Shown: positions 27,530-36,335, numbered from the stretch's first letter. The stretch: 64,000 nucleotides of DNA from Nostoc sp. FACHB-152 (GCF_014697475.1 NZ_JACJRV010000003.1:248001-312000), one strand, 5' to 3'. Numbers and translations are program-made. Notes: generated by a model not told the origin, from the sequence alone.

Positions 27530-28012
27530 GTGAACAACGCCATATTGATTAATGAAAGTTTAACAACAACAGGACAAATCTCATTAAAACAGCTTGAGCA
27601 AGCTATCCAAGAAGGTTATAAGTCAGTGTTAAATCTGCGATCGCCTGATGAACTAGGATTCTTTCAGGATGAGCAAAAGCTAGCCCAAAAATTGGGGCTG
27701 TATTACGTCAACGTACCCGTGAAGCTAGAAGAATTGAATGAAGAGTTAATTACCAAAACCCTGAAGACACTTGAAAAGCTACCAAAACCAGTCGTCATAC
27801 ATTGTGCCGCAGGGATGCGTTCAACAGGAATTGCCTTGTTGAGTATAGCCATTAAAGAAGGATTAACAACAGAGCAAACTTTAGCAAAAGCCAAGAGTCT
27901 AGGTTTTGAATTCTTAGAAAACTTTAATGGCTTTAGTGTTAGTCCCAGGCTGAAGCAATTATTTGTGAACTATGTAAATAAACACGCAAAGATAGCTGTA
28001 GCTGCTCGCTAG
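27530..28012 (+). CDS. DUF442/BLH-type dual-specificity phosphatase-like protein
   Basis: 160 residues from GTG 27530; AAGGAG at 27519-27524 is correctly spaced. The PTP-loop VIHCAAGMRSTGIALL gives the C-x5-R-(S/T) phosphatase signature. The N-terminal ESLTTTGQISLKQLEQAIQE and YKSVLNLRSPDELGF are characteristic of the family (TIGR01244-like) often fused to or near sulfide-related metallo-hydrolases. The real substrate is uncertain. It may act on a phosphate ester or serve sulfur metabolism, but no sulfur gene is adjacent here. Confidence 0.85.
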   Translation: MNNAILINESLTTTGQISLKQLEQAIQEGYKSVLNLRSPDELGFFQDEQKLAQKLGLYYVNVPVKLEELNEELITKTLKTLEKLPKPVVIHCAAGMRSTGIALLSIAIKEGLTTEQTLAKAKSLGFEFLENFNGFSVSPRLKQLFVNYVNKHAKIAVAAR

Positions 28013-28155
28013 GCTATTAACAGTATCGGTAAGTAGGGGCATGGGTTTCGTTAGCAAAATCCATGCTTTTTCCAGCATATATTTTTATCAAGGAAGGCAG
28101 GAGGAAAACAGTATAGCTGTAACAGCCCATACCATTACAACAGGGTGAAACACCT

Positions 28156-28176
28156 CACCAAATTTTCAATTTGGTG
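28156..28176. repeat. Small hairpin downstream of the phosphatase-like gene
   Basis: CACCAAATT and AATTTGGTG (9-bp arms) around TTC. No U run follows. Confidence 0.5.
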
Positions 28177-28204
28177 GCCCTTATTAAGGAGGGGTGTCCC
28201 CATA

Positions 28205-28357
28205 GTTGGGATTGCCCAATGGTTGAGCCTGTGAAAATATGTTGAGCAACCTGGCTGGTGGATACTTGTCAATACTTTGTTCGGTTGGTTTGGTGGTATT
28301 CTGTCGGGAGCCGTACTAGTTTTGCTGTTAAAGAATACAAAAAATATTAATGGTTAA
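28205..28357 (+). pseudogene. Remnant of a membrane-protein gene with an in-frame stop
   Basis: Read in the frame ending at TAA 28355-28357, the DNA gives VGIAQWLSL, a TGA at 28232-28234, then KYVEQPGWWILVNTLFGWFG and a hydrophobic helix to the stop. G-(I/L)-AQW-L-x-L-R-x-x-x-x-x-x-GWW is a pattern I know from small cyanobacterial integral membrane proteins, where the TGA position is normally Arg (CGA). No start codon precedes it. It overlaps the start of the next gene. Confidence 0.45.
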
Positions 28358-30131
28358 TCAGATATATACAGTTGATGTTTTAGTTGTAGGTGGTGGAACT
28401 GGTGGCACGGCGGCTGCTATTCAAGCGGCGCGACGGGGAGCCAAAACTATTTTGGTGAGTGAATTTTCTTGGGTGGGGGGAATGCTGACTTCAGCCGGAG
28501 TATCTGCACCAGATGGTAATGAATTAATTGCTTTCCAAACGGGGTTATGGGGTGCGTTTTTACAAGAATTACGACACCGGCAACCCGGAGGATTAGATAA
28601 TAGTTGGGTGAGTTTTTTCAGTTACGATCCCCGTGTGGGGGCAGAGATTTTTGCAGATTGGATAAAAGAATTGCCAAATCTGCATTGGATTTCTGGGCAA
28701 GTACCTTTGGAGGTGTTGCGTGAGGGAGATTGTATAACTGGCGTTAGGTTTGCTGATTTTACTGTTCAAGCCAAGGTGATTCTCGACGGTACAGAATTAG
28801 GAGATTTATTGGCTTTGGCAGATGTCCCTTATCGTTGGGGTTGGGAGTTGCGATCGCAGTGGCAAGAACCCAGCGCACCAACTACATATAATACAATTAC
28901 AGAAAAATATCCGGTGCAGTCACCCACTTGGGTTGTAATTATGCAAGATTTTGGTGATGCTGTTGCACCAAGAATTCCGGCTGCGCCTAATTATAATCCT
29001 TCTCTATTTGATGGCACTTGGGAAAACTATGGTGCAGAGCAATTTTTGAATTATGGACGCTTGCCAGGCGATCGCTTTATGATTAACTGGCCGATCAAGG
29101 GTAATGATTACGCTGAAGGTGTTGGGCGTTTGGTAGAGTCAAAAACATCTCAAGCCGAGTTTCTGCAAGAATGTCGCTGGCATAGTCAAAACTTTGCTCA
29201 TTTTATTCAAAGTCAGTTAGGCCGCCGCTATGGTTTAGCGCAAGAAGTTTTTCCAACTGCTGACACAGCTTTTGCATTACATCCTTATTATCGAGAGAGC
29301 CGCCGTCTAGTGGGACTCACTACAATTCGAGAACAAGATATCTTACCTGTGACTGGCGGTAGAGTTGCATCTTTGTTTCCCGATACCGTAGCTATTGGTA
29401 ACTACGCCAACGATCATCATTATCCTGGGTTTGATTTACCACTACAACCCAAGTCAATTCGTTGGGGAGGACGCTGGACAGGAACACCGTTCACCATTCC
29501 TTACCGTTGCTTAGTTCCAGCTGCTGTAGATGGTTTATTAGTTTGTGAAAAAAATATTTCTGTGTCTCACATCGCTAATGGTGCAACAAGATTACAACCT
29601 GTGGTGATGGGTATCGGTCAAGCCGCAGGAATGGCGGCTGCTATGTGCGTTGAGTTGGGCGTACAGCCGAGGGATTTACCTGTGAGGGTTTTACAAGAAG
29701 CATTATTACAAGATGCACAAGCACCTGCTGCCATCGTTCCTTTATTTAATCTAAATTTTCTGCCAAATCATCCGGAATGGTTTTCTGTACAACAGTATTA
29801 TTTAGATAGACCCCAAATTTATCCATTGAGTGGGGATTCTCCTCAGCTAGCTTTGGGGAATTCTAATTATTTAGATATTGACCAAGCATTAATACAAGAA
29901 AGTAACTCTTTTACAGGTATTTTCCAGCGTTTAGATCAGCAAGATTACAAGCTTCAAATTACTGCACCAACTGCTAATCAAGGGGAACTGTGGCAACTAG
30001 TAACTTTGCGATCGCCAGTAGACGAACAGTTACAAATAGCACTACATGAGCAATTAGTCACTGTTTGGGGTAGGCTAAATTACTCTGGTAACTGGATATT
30101 AGTTGACAAAATCGACATAACTTCAACATAA
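28350..30131 (+). CDS. FAD-dependent oxidoreductase (PF12831-like)
   Basis: 593 residues. The N-terminus VDVLVVGGGTGGTAAAIQAA with RRGAKTILVSE is the FAD-binding Rossmann motif. WVGGMLTSAGVSAPDGNEL and VILDGTELGDLLALADVPYR are typical of the FAD_oxidored group, whose members include proteins annotated as xanthan lyase. A C-terminal FAD contact is seen in VSHIANGATRLQPVVMGIGQ followed by AAGMAAAMC. The last 130 residues are poorly conserved. No clear signal peptide. Substrate unknown. It is followed by patX on the same strand after 100 bases that hold patX's own promoter-like box. Confidence 0.85.
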   Translation: MVNQIYTVDVLVVGGGTGGTAAAIQAARRGAKTILVSEFSWVGGMLTSAGVSAPDGNELIAFQTGLWGAFLQELRHRQPGGLDNSWVSFFSYDPRVGAEIFADWIKELPNLHWISGQVPLEVLREGDCITGVRFADFTVQAKVILDGTELGDLLALADVPYRWGWELRSQWQEPSAPTTYNTITEKYPVQSPTWVVIMQDFGDAVAPRIPAAPNYNPSLFDGTWENYGAEQFLNYGRLPGDRFMINWPIKGNDYAEGVGRLVESKTSQAEFLQECRWHSQNFAHFIQSQLGRRYGLAQEVFPTADTAFALHPYYRESRRLVGLTTIREQDILPVTGGRVASLFPDTVAIGNYANDHHYPGFDLPLQPKSIRWGGRWTGTPFTIPYRCLVPAAVDGLLVCEKNISVSHIANGATRLQPVVMGIGQAAGMAAAMCVELGVQPRDLPVRVLQEALLQDAQAPAAIVPLFNLNFLPNHPEWFSVQQYYLDRPQIYPLSGDSPQLALGNSNYLDIDQALIQESNSFTGIFQRLDQQDYKLQITAPTANQGELWQLVTLRSPVDEQLQIALHEQLVTVWGRLNYSGNWILVDKIDITST

Positions 30132-30141
30132 ATTTATTTCT

Positions 30142-30181
30142 GTAAAACCGAATACTATTTATCAAACTTTCCGGATACATT
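30142..30181 (+). promoter_or_regulatory. NtcA-activated-type promoter of patX
   Basis: GTAAAACCGAATAC (30142-30155) fits GTAN8TAC. Twenty bases later TACATT (30176-30181) fits TAN3T. This spacing is that of class II NtcA-activated promoters. The patX start is about 50 bases downstream. Confidence 0.6.
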
Positions 30182-30231
30182 TCAAAAACTTAGTAGCAGT
30201 AAATATAAGACATTTAAGATTAATATCTGCT

Positions 30232-30471
30232 ATGCGTGTTACATTTTCCCTTTTAGTTTCTAGTTTGGTGTTCGGTTCTTTAGCTTTTGATTGTCAGGAG
30301 AAATTAAATCGCTCACATACGCTCTCTTCTGCTACAGCACCACAACAGTTACTTTCAGCAAAGCCAAAACCGAAACCTAAACCCAATGTGCCAGACAACC
30401 CCACACCTCATCGTGGTAGTGGACGCAGAGATTTAATAGAATCTATCAACAAAGCTTTTCCAGCTACATAA
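30232..30471 (+). CDS. patX: PatX-type RGSGR heterocyst-pattern peptide precursor
   Basis: 79 residues. A signal peptide is visible at 1-19 (MRVTFSLLVSSLVFGSLAF). A Lys/Pro-rich linker follows (AKPKPKPKPNVPDN). Then comes HRGSGRRDLIE with the RGSGR pentapeptide at 61-65. RGSGR is the HetR-inhibiting signal known from PatS and HetN. The PatX family is defined by an exported short protein with an HRG(S/T)GR motif found alongside hetR across multicellular cyanobacteria. The product is probably exported and cut to release a short peptide that enters neighbouring cells and blocks HetR. An NtcA-type promoter lies upstream and hetR is about 10 kb away. Confidence 0.87.
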   Translation: MRVTFSLLVSSLVFGSLAFDCQEKLNRSHTLSSATAPQQLLSAKPKPKPKPNVPDNPTPHRGSGRRDLIESINKAFPAT

Positions 30472-30799
30472 AGCTCTTTAGTATGATGAATTTTGACAAG
30501 TCAACAATCATCTTCTAGCCCAAAAATCAAATCAGCCTCAAACTTTAAAGCATACTGACTTACAACAAGATAAAATTTTTAATACTCAAGAAATTTAACA
30601 TTCTTTCGATTTTACATTCATAAGTTCTTTGTATAGATTCGGTTGACACCTTTGCATTGGTAACATCAAGCAAAGTTACGGAAGTTATAGCATCATCTAT
30701 TCCTCAAATCAGATAATTTATTTTTAGAAACTCAAACTATATCTACAACTTCTCCAGGGAGCGATAACATAAGAAGAAACTAATATTTATGCTGTGTTT
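30472..30799. other. Intergenic stretch after patX
   Basis: AT-rich. I see no gene, clear terminator or named box. Confidence 0.5.
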
Positions 30800-31555
30800 A
30801 TGGCAACCCAACTGGGCGAAGCTAAATCGCTCACTGAAATGGTAATCTCTTGGGAAGCGTTACCCGATGATTATCAATTAGAGGATGAACCTGTGGAGAA
30901 TACTAATCAGCCGATTTTGGCTGGTGCTTTGCGCGAAAGCTTAGAAATTAGTGGGTTCATCCAACCACAAATGTTGATAGCGTCAAATTTTGGACTTTGT
31001 GCGACTGTCAACGGACAATTAATTTTGAAAGCACCTGACTGGGTTTATGTACCAGCAGTTAATCAAGTTTTGAGCGATCGCAAAAGTTATACTCCTAATT
31101 TAGAAGGAGATGTGCCGGTGATCGTTATGGAGTTTTTATCCGACACTGAAGGCGGAGAATATTCTGTTAAGCGCACATACCCACCAGGAAGATGGTTTTT
31201 CTACGAGCAGATTTTACAGGTTCCCATCTATATAATTTTTGAACCCGATAGCGGCTTATTGGAATTTTACCAACTGGAAAATAAACGTTATGAGTTGCAG
31301 CTACCTGACGAAAATGGTCGTCATTGGATAGAGTCAATTGGTTTATTCTTGGGAACTTGGCAAGGCACTAAAGAAGCCCGCACAGGATATTGGTTGCGTT
31401 GGTGGGATGCAGAAGGCAATTTGTTACAGTGGGCTGTGGAACAAATTGAACAAGAACGCCAACGTGCTGAACAAGAACGTCAACAAAAAGAACGATTGAT
31501 GGCTTATTTGGCATCTCAGGGTATTGACCCGAATAATTTGCCAACTTTCGATTAG
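30800..31555 (+). CDS. Uma2-family (DUF820) protein with C-terminal coiled tail
   Basis: 251 residues from ATG 30800 (a GTG two codons earlier is possible). The Uma2 core includes the KAPDWVYVPAVNQ region in place of the usual P-D-V, then DVPVIVMEFLSDTEGGEYSV and EQILQVPIYIIFEPDSGLLE. The C-terminus (about 205-251) is a charged helix with a duplicated AVEQIEQERQRAEQERQQKE repeat, common in larger cyanobacterial Uma2 proteins. The family fold is restriction-endonuclease-like, the role unsettled. No partner gene nearby. Confidence 0.88.
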   Translation: MATQLGEAKSLTEMVISWEALPDDYQLEDEPVENTNQPILAGALRESLEISGFIQPQMLIASNFGLCATVNGQLILKAPDWVYVPAVNQVLSDRKSYTPNLEGDVPVIVMEFLSDTEGGEYSVKRTYPPGRWFFYEQILQVPIYIIFEPDSGLLEFYQLENKRYELQLPDENGRHWIESIGLFLGTWQGTKEARTGYWLRWWDAEGNLLQWAVEQIEQERQRAEQERQQKERLMAYLASQGIDPNNLPTFD

Positions 31556-31595
31556 CTAGTAGGAGCGAACAAATTTTCGCCCCTACTAAACATTT

Positions 31596-32495
31596 TTAAA
31601 CACTAGTTTTCTCTTGCTTGTCCTCTGGCTTTTTGAGGCCGTTGAGAAACATTGGTACAAACTTCTCCATAAATGCTTGTGGGTCACGCTGCCAAGCTTT
31701 TTGTGCAGCTTGAATTCTAGTGAACTGCAACTGGGGTGCTAGCAAAGCCTGTGGTAAGCGTTCCATTAGGTATTGCGGACGTTCCCACACTGGCATAGTA
31801 TTTGCAATTTCCACTAGCCTCGTTACTCGTCGGAGTTCTGCACCTAGAGTAATGTCCATGCCTGATTCAAAGGCGGCCTGTTCAATTGCTGCATACTTGC
31901 GCTTGGCTTGTTCGACTTTTTGCCGATGTTCTGGACTTTTATTAGCTATTTGCACTAGCCAACGGTTACCCCAACGGACGTGTCCGGCTTCTTCTGGCAG
32001 AATTTTTTCGATAGTTTCGCGGATTTTGATATTTTCTGCTGTTTGTGGTGCTTGCTTAAGAGCATAAATGTGGGCAGAAAAATACTCACAGCCACGTTTC
32101 TCAGTAATGTTAATTGCTGCCATACCAGCAATTATGGTGTCGTCTAAGTTGGTTTTTGGATCGTGAGTATCTTTATCCAACAGCCAATCAAATTCATCAA
32201 TATAAGGCATTCCAGGGGGATTGCCGATATCGGTTCCTAGTTCTACTAATAAATCAGTTAGCCACATGGCGTGACGAGCTTCATCAGAAATGTGATGTGA
32301 TAAATCTCGGACTAGTTCTCGTGGCTGTCCGTCTAGTTTTTCAATTACCTCTGTGAGGTCTTTGCAACTGCGCTGTTCGCTGTAGCGGTAGCGATTTAGG
32401 GTCATCAGATGCAATTCGCGATCGCGAACTACGTGTTTTAAAATATCTCTCGCCCCTAGATTCCCTTGAAATTTCCGTGGGTAAATAACGGTCAT
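31596..32495 (-). CDS. Ferritin-like domain protein
   Basis: 299 residues with two E-x-x-H-type helices that can form a di-metal site: SDEARHAMWLTDLLVELG and PEEAGHVRWGNRWLVQIA. ITEKRGCEYFSAHIYALK provides a further Glu-bearing helix. It therefore belongs to the ferritin/ribonucleotide-reductase-like superfamily. The substrate is not evident, and the reaction could be oxidase or oxygenase chemistry. No signal peptide. I recall this gene among the conserved neighbours of glnA in Nostoc-like genomes, but no role is known to me. Confidence 0.75.
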   Translation of the reverse strand: MTVIYPRKFQGNLGARDILKHVVRDRELHLMTLNRYRYSEQRSCKDLTEVIEKLDGQPRELVRDLSHHISDEARHAMWLTDLLVELGTDIGNPPGMPYIDEFDWLLDKDTHDPKTNLDDTIIAGMAAINITEKRGCEYFSAHIYALKQAPQTAENIKIRETIEKILPEEAGHVRWGNRWLVQIANKSPEHRQKVEQAKRKYAAIEQAAFESGMDITLGAELRRVTRLVEIANTMPVWERPQYLMERLPQALLAPQLQFTRIQAAQKAWQRDPQAFMEKFVPMFLNGLKKPEDKQEKTSV

Positions 32496-32792
32496 AGTAT
32501 GAAGATTTATTAAGTGTCTTTTTTGATGCTAGCTCAATTTTTCGCTGCTGAACGGAAACCTAAATGATTGTTTTTTCCGAATTTGCCAGGAACAGAATTA
32601 TGAGAATTTCGTGACTTTTGAAATTACATCTCACGTAAAAATACTCATTCTAGCCTCTAGAATATTAAGATTTATTTTAATTTTAGCAAAAAAATTAAAA
32701 CTGTAACTTTAGCTACAGAATTTTTGTTATAGTGATATCAACAAAGAAAAAATGTCTAAAAAATATAACTAAAACCCTAGGGGGACTGAAGT
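32496..32792. other. Divergent promoter region of the ferritin-like gene and gifA
   Basis: Contains the gifA promoter and NtcA box listed separately. AT-rich; no other structure noticed. Confidence 0.55.
32703..32733 (+). promoter_or_regulatory. gifA promoter with NtcA box in repressing position
   Basis: GTAACTTTAGCTAC (32703-32716) fits GTAN8TAC. The likely -10 element TATAGT (32728-32733) begins only 11 bases after it, so the box covers the -35 region. Bound NtcA would block RNA polymerase, as known for gif genes, which are repressed under nitrogen limitation. Confidence 0.65.
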
Positions 32793-32993
32793 ATGTCTAT
32801 TCAAGAAAAATCTCGTGCAATTATGATGCGTCAATATCAACAAGTTAAAAACCGTCAACAATCGATGCTGATGCGTTCTGCACAAGAACTCGGTCTTCCT
32901 GAAGAAGTGTCCCATTATTGGAATCCCATTCAAGGGAAGATAGACCAAACTACACGCACCATATATGGAAGCAGCAATGCTGCTATGAGCTAG
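32793..32993 (+). CDS. gifA: Glutamine synthetase inactivating factor IF7
   Basis: 66 residues. The sequence matches IF7: SRAIMMRQYQQVKNRQQSML followed by RSAQELGLPEE, with a WNPIQGKIDQTTRTIYGSSN end. IF7 is a basic, natively disordered protein that binds and inactivates glutamine synthetase type I when ammonium is plentiful and is degraded when released. The gene converges on glnA, its target, with a shared terminator between them. Regulation: the NtcA box overlaps the promoter, so transcription should fall under nitrogen starvation. Confidence 0.92.
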   Translation: MSIQEKSRAIMMRQYQQVKNRQQSMLMRSAQELGLPEEVSHYWNPIQGKIDQTTRTIYGSSNAAMS

Positions 32994-33084
32994 GTTAAAA
33001 GTAGGTGACAGGGTTAAAGTCTTTGGTGTTTAGGTTTAATCCTCTGTTCATTTCTTAACTGTCTTGGCTGTTGTTATATAAAAA

Positions 33085-33106
33085 AAGCCACCCTTAAGGG
33101 TGGCTT
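33085..33106 (-). terminator. glnA terminator
   Basis: AAGCCACCC, TTAA and GGGTGGCTT form a perfect palindrome. On the minus strand it is followed by a run of seven T, so it terminates glnA. On the plus strand it lies behind gifA but lacks a U run. Confidence 0.8.
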
Positions 33107-33127
33107 AAAAATCACTACTAGTTGCAA

Positions 33128-34543
33128 TTAGCAGTCGTAATAGAGGTAAAACTCATAAGGATGAGGACGCAATTGTAACTGCTCAACTTCATTAGCCAGT
33201 TTGTAGTCAATCCAATTTTGGATGAAGTCTTCAGTGAACACGCCTGTTTCAGTCAAGAAAGCGTGGTCATTCTCTAAAGCTGCTAATGCTTTATCTAGAG
33301 AACCTGGAGTAGAAGGAACCTTCGCCAGTTCTTCGGGAGACAGTTCGTAAATATTTTTATCTAAAGGCTCACCTGGATCAATTTTGTTCTTGATACCATC
33401 CAAGCCAGCACAAAGCATGGCTGCAAATGCCAAGTAAGGGTTAGATGTAGCGTCTGGACAACGGAACTCTAGGCGTTTTGCTTTGGGGTTAGTGCCAGAG
33501 AGAGGAATACGCACAGAAGCAGAACGGTTACCTTGGGAGTAAGCCAAGTTAACAGGTGCTTCATAGCCTGGTACTAGACGTTTGTAGGAATTGGTGGTGG
33601 GGTTGGTGATAGCTAAGAGTGCTGGTGCGTGTTTAAGAATGCCACCAATGTAATGTAATGCCATTTCGCTCAAACCAGCATACTTATCGCCAGCAAATAG
33701 AGGCTTGCCATCCTTCCAAATAGACTGGTGACAGTGCATACCGGAACCGTTATCGCCAAAAATTGGTTTTGGCATGAAGGTAACGGTTTTGCCGTAGTTT
33801 TTAGCTACGTTCTTAATGACGTATTTGTAAGTCATTAGCCAGTCAGCCGCTTCAACTAACTTACCGAAGCGGAAACCGAGTTCGCACTGACCACCAGTTG
33901 CAACTTCGTGGTGTTGCTTTTCAATGGGGACACCGCACTGCGCCATTGTCAGCAACATTTCTGTCCGAATGTCTTGGAAACTGTCGGTTGGCGAAACTGG
34001 GAAATAACCTTCTTTGAAGCGTGGTTTGTAACCCAAGTTGGGGCCTTCTTCTCTACCAGAATTCCAACGACCTTCTACAGAGTCTACGTAGTAGTAGCCG
34101 GAATTAGCAGTTTGGTCAAAGCGAACATCATCAAAAATGAAGAATTCAGCTTCAGGGCCAAAGAAAGTAGTATCACCAATACCAGTAGAAACTAGATAAT
34201 CAACAGCTTTTTGAGCAATAACGCGTGGGCAACGGTTGTACCATTCCCCTGTGCGGGGTTCCTTAATGCTACAAATTATGCTTAGGGTTGGCTCTTTCAT
34301 GAATGGGTCGATCCAAGCTGTGTTGGGATCTAACACCATTGTCATGTCTGATTCTTCGATACCTTTCCAACCCCGAATACTGGAACCGTCGAAAGGCACG
34401 CCATCAGTGAATGAACTTTCATCGATTTGGTTGTGGTACACGGTCAAATGTTGCCATGTTCCTGGAGTATCGATGAATTTCAGATCAATCATCTGAATGT
34501 TTTGGTCTTGGATCAATTTCAAGACTTCTTGTGGGGTTGTCAT
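33128..34543 (-). CDS. glnA: Glutamine synthetase type I
   Basis: 471 residues, complete. It joins ammonium to glutamate using ATP, the entry point of nitrogen into metabolism, as a dodecamer. Family signatures are present: [17 protein letters not shown] near the N-terminus, the ATP-binding [40 protein letters not shown] with the catalytic loop region, and [20 protein letters not shown]. Upstream, an NtcA box and -10 element at 34641-34683 predict activation under nitrogen limitation. The convergent gifA encodes its protein inhibitor, so enzyme and control are encoded side by side. Confidence 0.98.
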   Translation of the reverse strand: MTTPQEVLKLIQDQNIQMIDLKFIDTPGTWQHLTVYHNQIDESSFTDGVPFDGSSIRGWKGIEESDMTMVLDPNTAWIDPFMKEPTLSIICSIKEPRTGEWYNRCPRVIAQKAVDYLVSTGIGDTTFFGPEAEFFIFDDVRFDQTANSGYYYVDSVEGRWNSGREEGPNLGYKPRFKEGYFPVSPTDSFQDIRTEMLLTMAQCGVPIEKQHHEVATGGQCELGFRFGKLVEAADWLMTYKYVIKNVAKNYGKTVTFMPKPIFGDNGSGMHCHQSIWKDGKPLFAGDKYAGLSEMALHYIGGILKHAPALLAITNPTTNSYKRLVPGYEAPVNLAYSQGNRSASVRIPLSGTNPKAKRLEFRCPDATSNPYLAFAAMLCAGLDGIKNKIDPGEPLDKNIYELSPEELAKVPSTPGSLDKALAALENDHAFLTETGVFTEDFIQNWIDYKLANEVEQLQLRPHPYEFYLYYDC

Positions 34544-34899
34544 TGTTACTCCTTCTCTGCCAATTTCCTATTGTAAAACCAGAATCTGCCAAAGCATCTT
34601 AACCCTACTGATCCCAACCAAGTTGTGACACACCTGGATTATCGTAAAGATTTGAGATTACATAAATATGTAGTTTTTGTTACAGATTCCCTGGATTACA
34701 GGTTATATTAACCTTTCACACGTCATCTGTACAAAACTGGAAAGTTCATTCATCGGGGGCAACTTTGGCATAGAATCCTTAAAGTAGCCGATAAATTGTT
34801 TTTGTGCCGAACTTATTTTAAATAGCACAAAAATTCACTGGTGCGTATCGCAGCCAAATAAATATCAAATCATAGAAAGCAACGATTGGGAGAAAAAGA
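34544..34899. other. Divergent promoter region of glnA and apcF
   Basis: 356 bases holding the glnA NtcA promoter (34641-34683) and, toward the right, the presumed apcF promoter, for which I see no distinctive box. Confidence 0.6.
34641..34683 (-). promoter_or_regulatory. NtcA-activated promoter of glnA
   Basis: On the minus strand GTAACAAAAACTAC (34683-34670) fits GTAN8TAC. TACGAT (34646-34641) fits TAN3T and lies 23 bases further on. This is the canonical class II arrangement, with the start codon about 100 bases downstream. Confidence 0.8.
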
Positions 34900-35409
34900 A
34901 TGCGCGATGCAGTTACAAGTTTAATTAAGAATTATGACGTAGCTGGACGTTATTTTGACCGCAATGCGATCGACAGTCTGAAATCTTATTTTGAGAGTGG
35001 TACAGCACGGGTACAAGCTGCGGCTGCTATCAATTCAAATGCTGCTGCTATTGTTAAGCAAGCTGGTTCTAAATTATTTGAAGAACTACCAGAATTGATT
35101 CGTCCCGGTGGAAATGCCTACACAACTCGTCGTTATGCGGCTTGTTTGCGGGATATGGACTATTATCTACGCTATGCTACTTATGCACTTGTTGCTGGTA
35201 ACACAAATGTGTTAGATGAGCGCGTACTCCAAGGGCTAAGAGAAACTTACAATTCTCTAGGTGTACCTATTGGGCCAACAGTTCGTGGTGTCCAGCTGAT
35301 GAAGGATATAGTCAAAGAACAAGTAGCAGCAGCAGGCGTTGTTAATGCTGCTTTTGTCGATGAACCTTTTGACCATATCACCCGCGAGTTGAGCGAGCAG
35401 GATGTTTAA
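34900..35409 (+). CDS. apcF: Allophycocyanin beta-like core subunit (beta-18)
   Basis: 169 residues, the expected length for ApcF and longer than ordinary ApcB. It carries a phycocyanobilin at C82 in YAACLRDMDYYLRYATYALV and keeps N72 (GGNAYTTRRYA), the site methylated in beta subunits. ApcF replaces one ApcB in the basal core cylinder of the phycobilisome next to the linker ApcE and helps pass energy to the photosystems. It stands alone, as is usual, with its own terminator, and is divergent from glnA. Confidence 0.93.
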   Translation: MRDAVTSLIKNYDVAGRYFDRNAIDSLKSYFESGTARVQAAAAINSNAAAIVKQAGSKLFEELPELIRPGGNAYTTRRYAACLRDMDYYLRYATYALVAGNTNVLDERVLQGLRETYNSLGVPIGPTVRGVQLMKDIVKEQVAAAGVVNAAFVDEPFDHITRELSEQDV

Positions 35410-35518
35410 AAGCTGAGAGAGGGACTAGGGACTAGAGGTTAGGAACTAGTTTTTTTAGGCTTTTCAAGCTGTACTTTTTTTGCTGCTGTGGATGTCTGCT
35501 ATTTAAATTTTTGTAAAG

Positions 35519-35558
35519 CGATCGCCTCTTGTTTTTGTTAAGAAGCGATCGTTTTTTT
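35519..35558 (+). terminator. apcF terminator
   Basis: CGATCGC (35519-35525) with TCTT pairs with AAGA and GCGATCG (35545-35551), with one mismatch, followed by TTTTTTT. The stem uses HIP1 octamer sequence. Confidence 0.75.
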
Positions 35559-35592
35559 ACAGTTATTATCCGTAAGGACTTATCTTCTACCA

Positions 35593-36012
35593 ATGCCTGC
35601 CAGAGATATATATCATGCCGCATTCATTAAAGCACTTACAGCAGATGGTTGGACAATAACCAACGATCCTTTTTATCTTGCCTATGGTGGTAGAGAACTT
35701 TACATAGATATTGGAGCCGAAAAAGTTACTATTGCTGCTGAGAGAGATAATGAAAAAATAGCGGTTGAAATCAAAAGTTTTCTCAGCCTTTCTCCTGTGA
35801 GTGACTTGCAAGAAGCTGTGGGACAGTATGAAATTTACCGCACTGTGCTTAAAGAACTGGAACCATCACGCAAACTATATCTAGCAGTGGCTCAGCGAGT
35901 TTATGAAGGTATATTTTCTGAACGCTTTGGTCAGCTAATTATCACTAATATAAAAATAAATCTAATTATTTTTGATGAGAAAACAGAGAGGATTATTACA
36001 TGGGTAAGCTAA
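35593..36012 (+). CDS. xisH: XisH family protein
   Basis: 139 residues, the family length. The sequence from MPARDIYHAAFIKALTADGW, with IDIGAEKVTIAAERDNEKIA and VEIKSFLSLSPVSDLQEAVG, has the E/D and E-x-K positions of a restriction-endonuclease-like (PD-(D/E)XK) fold. XisH was named for controlling excision of the fdxN element together with XisI and the recombinase XisF, but xisHI pairs are widespread in multiple copies without XisF, as here. Their general role is unresolved. It overlaps xisI by 13 bases, a translationally coupled pair. Confidence 0.93.
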   Translation: MPARDIYHAAFIKALTADGWTITNDPFYLAYGGRELYIDIGAEKVTIAAERDNEKIAVEIKSFLSLSPVSDLQEAVGQYEIYRTVLKELEPSRKLYLAVAQRVYEGIFSERFGQLIITNIKINLIIFDEKTERIITWVS

Positions 36013-36335
36013 CTCGCTATCGTGAAATTATTCGTCAATTAATATTTGAATATGCTGGTCATAAACCTGCTAATGGTCAAATAGAAACAGAAGCAGTTAT
36101 TGATTCAGAACGCGACCATTACGAAGTGGTACACGTTGGTTGGGATGGAGTACGCCGCATACACGCTTCCATCGTGCATATAGATATTATTAATAATAAA
36201 GTGTGGATTCAATATGATGGTACTTCTGAGCCAGTTGCAACAGCATTATTAGAAGCAGGTATCCCACGCGAAGATATTGTTTTAGGTTTCCATCCAGAAG
36301 AACTGCGCCAGTACACAGATTTTGCTGTGTCTTAA
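36000..36335 (+). CDS. xisI: XisI family protein
   Basis: 111 residues, complete. Typical features are LTRYREIIRQLIFEYAGHKP, the central YEVVHVGWDGVRRIHASIVH and the C-terminal GIPREDIVLGFHPEELRQYT. XisI is the partner of XisH. Neither an fdxN element nor a serine recombinase is visible in this window, so the pair likely acts in another capacity, perhaps toxin-antitoxin-like or DNA-processing. The start lies inside the xisH 3' end. Confidence 0.93.
   Translation: MGKLTRYREIIRQLIFEYAGHKPANGQIETEAVIDSERDHYEVVHVGWDGVRRIHASIVHIDIINNKVWIQYDGTSEPVATALLEAGIPREDIVLGFHPEELRQYTDFAVS

Noticed and set aside
35593-36335. Part of an fdxN excision element
   Set aside because: No xisF recombinase, nif/fdx genes or direct-repeat attachment sites accompany xisHI.
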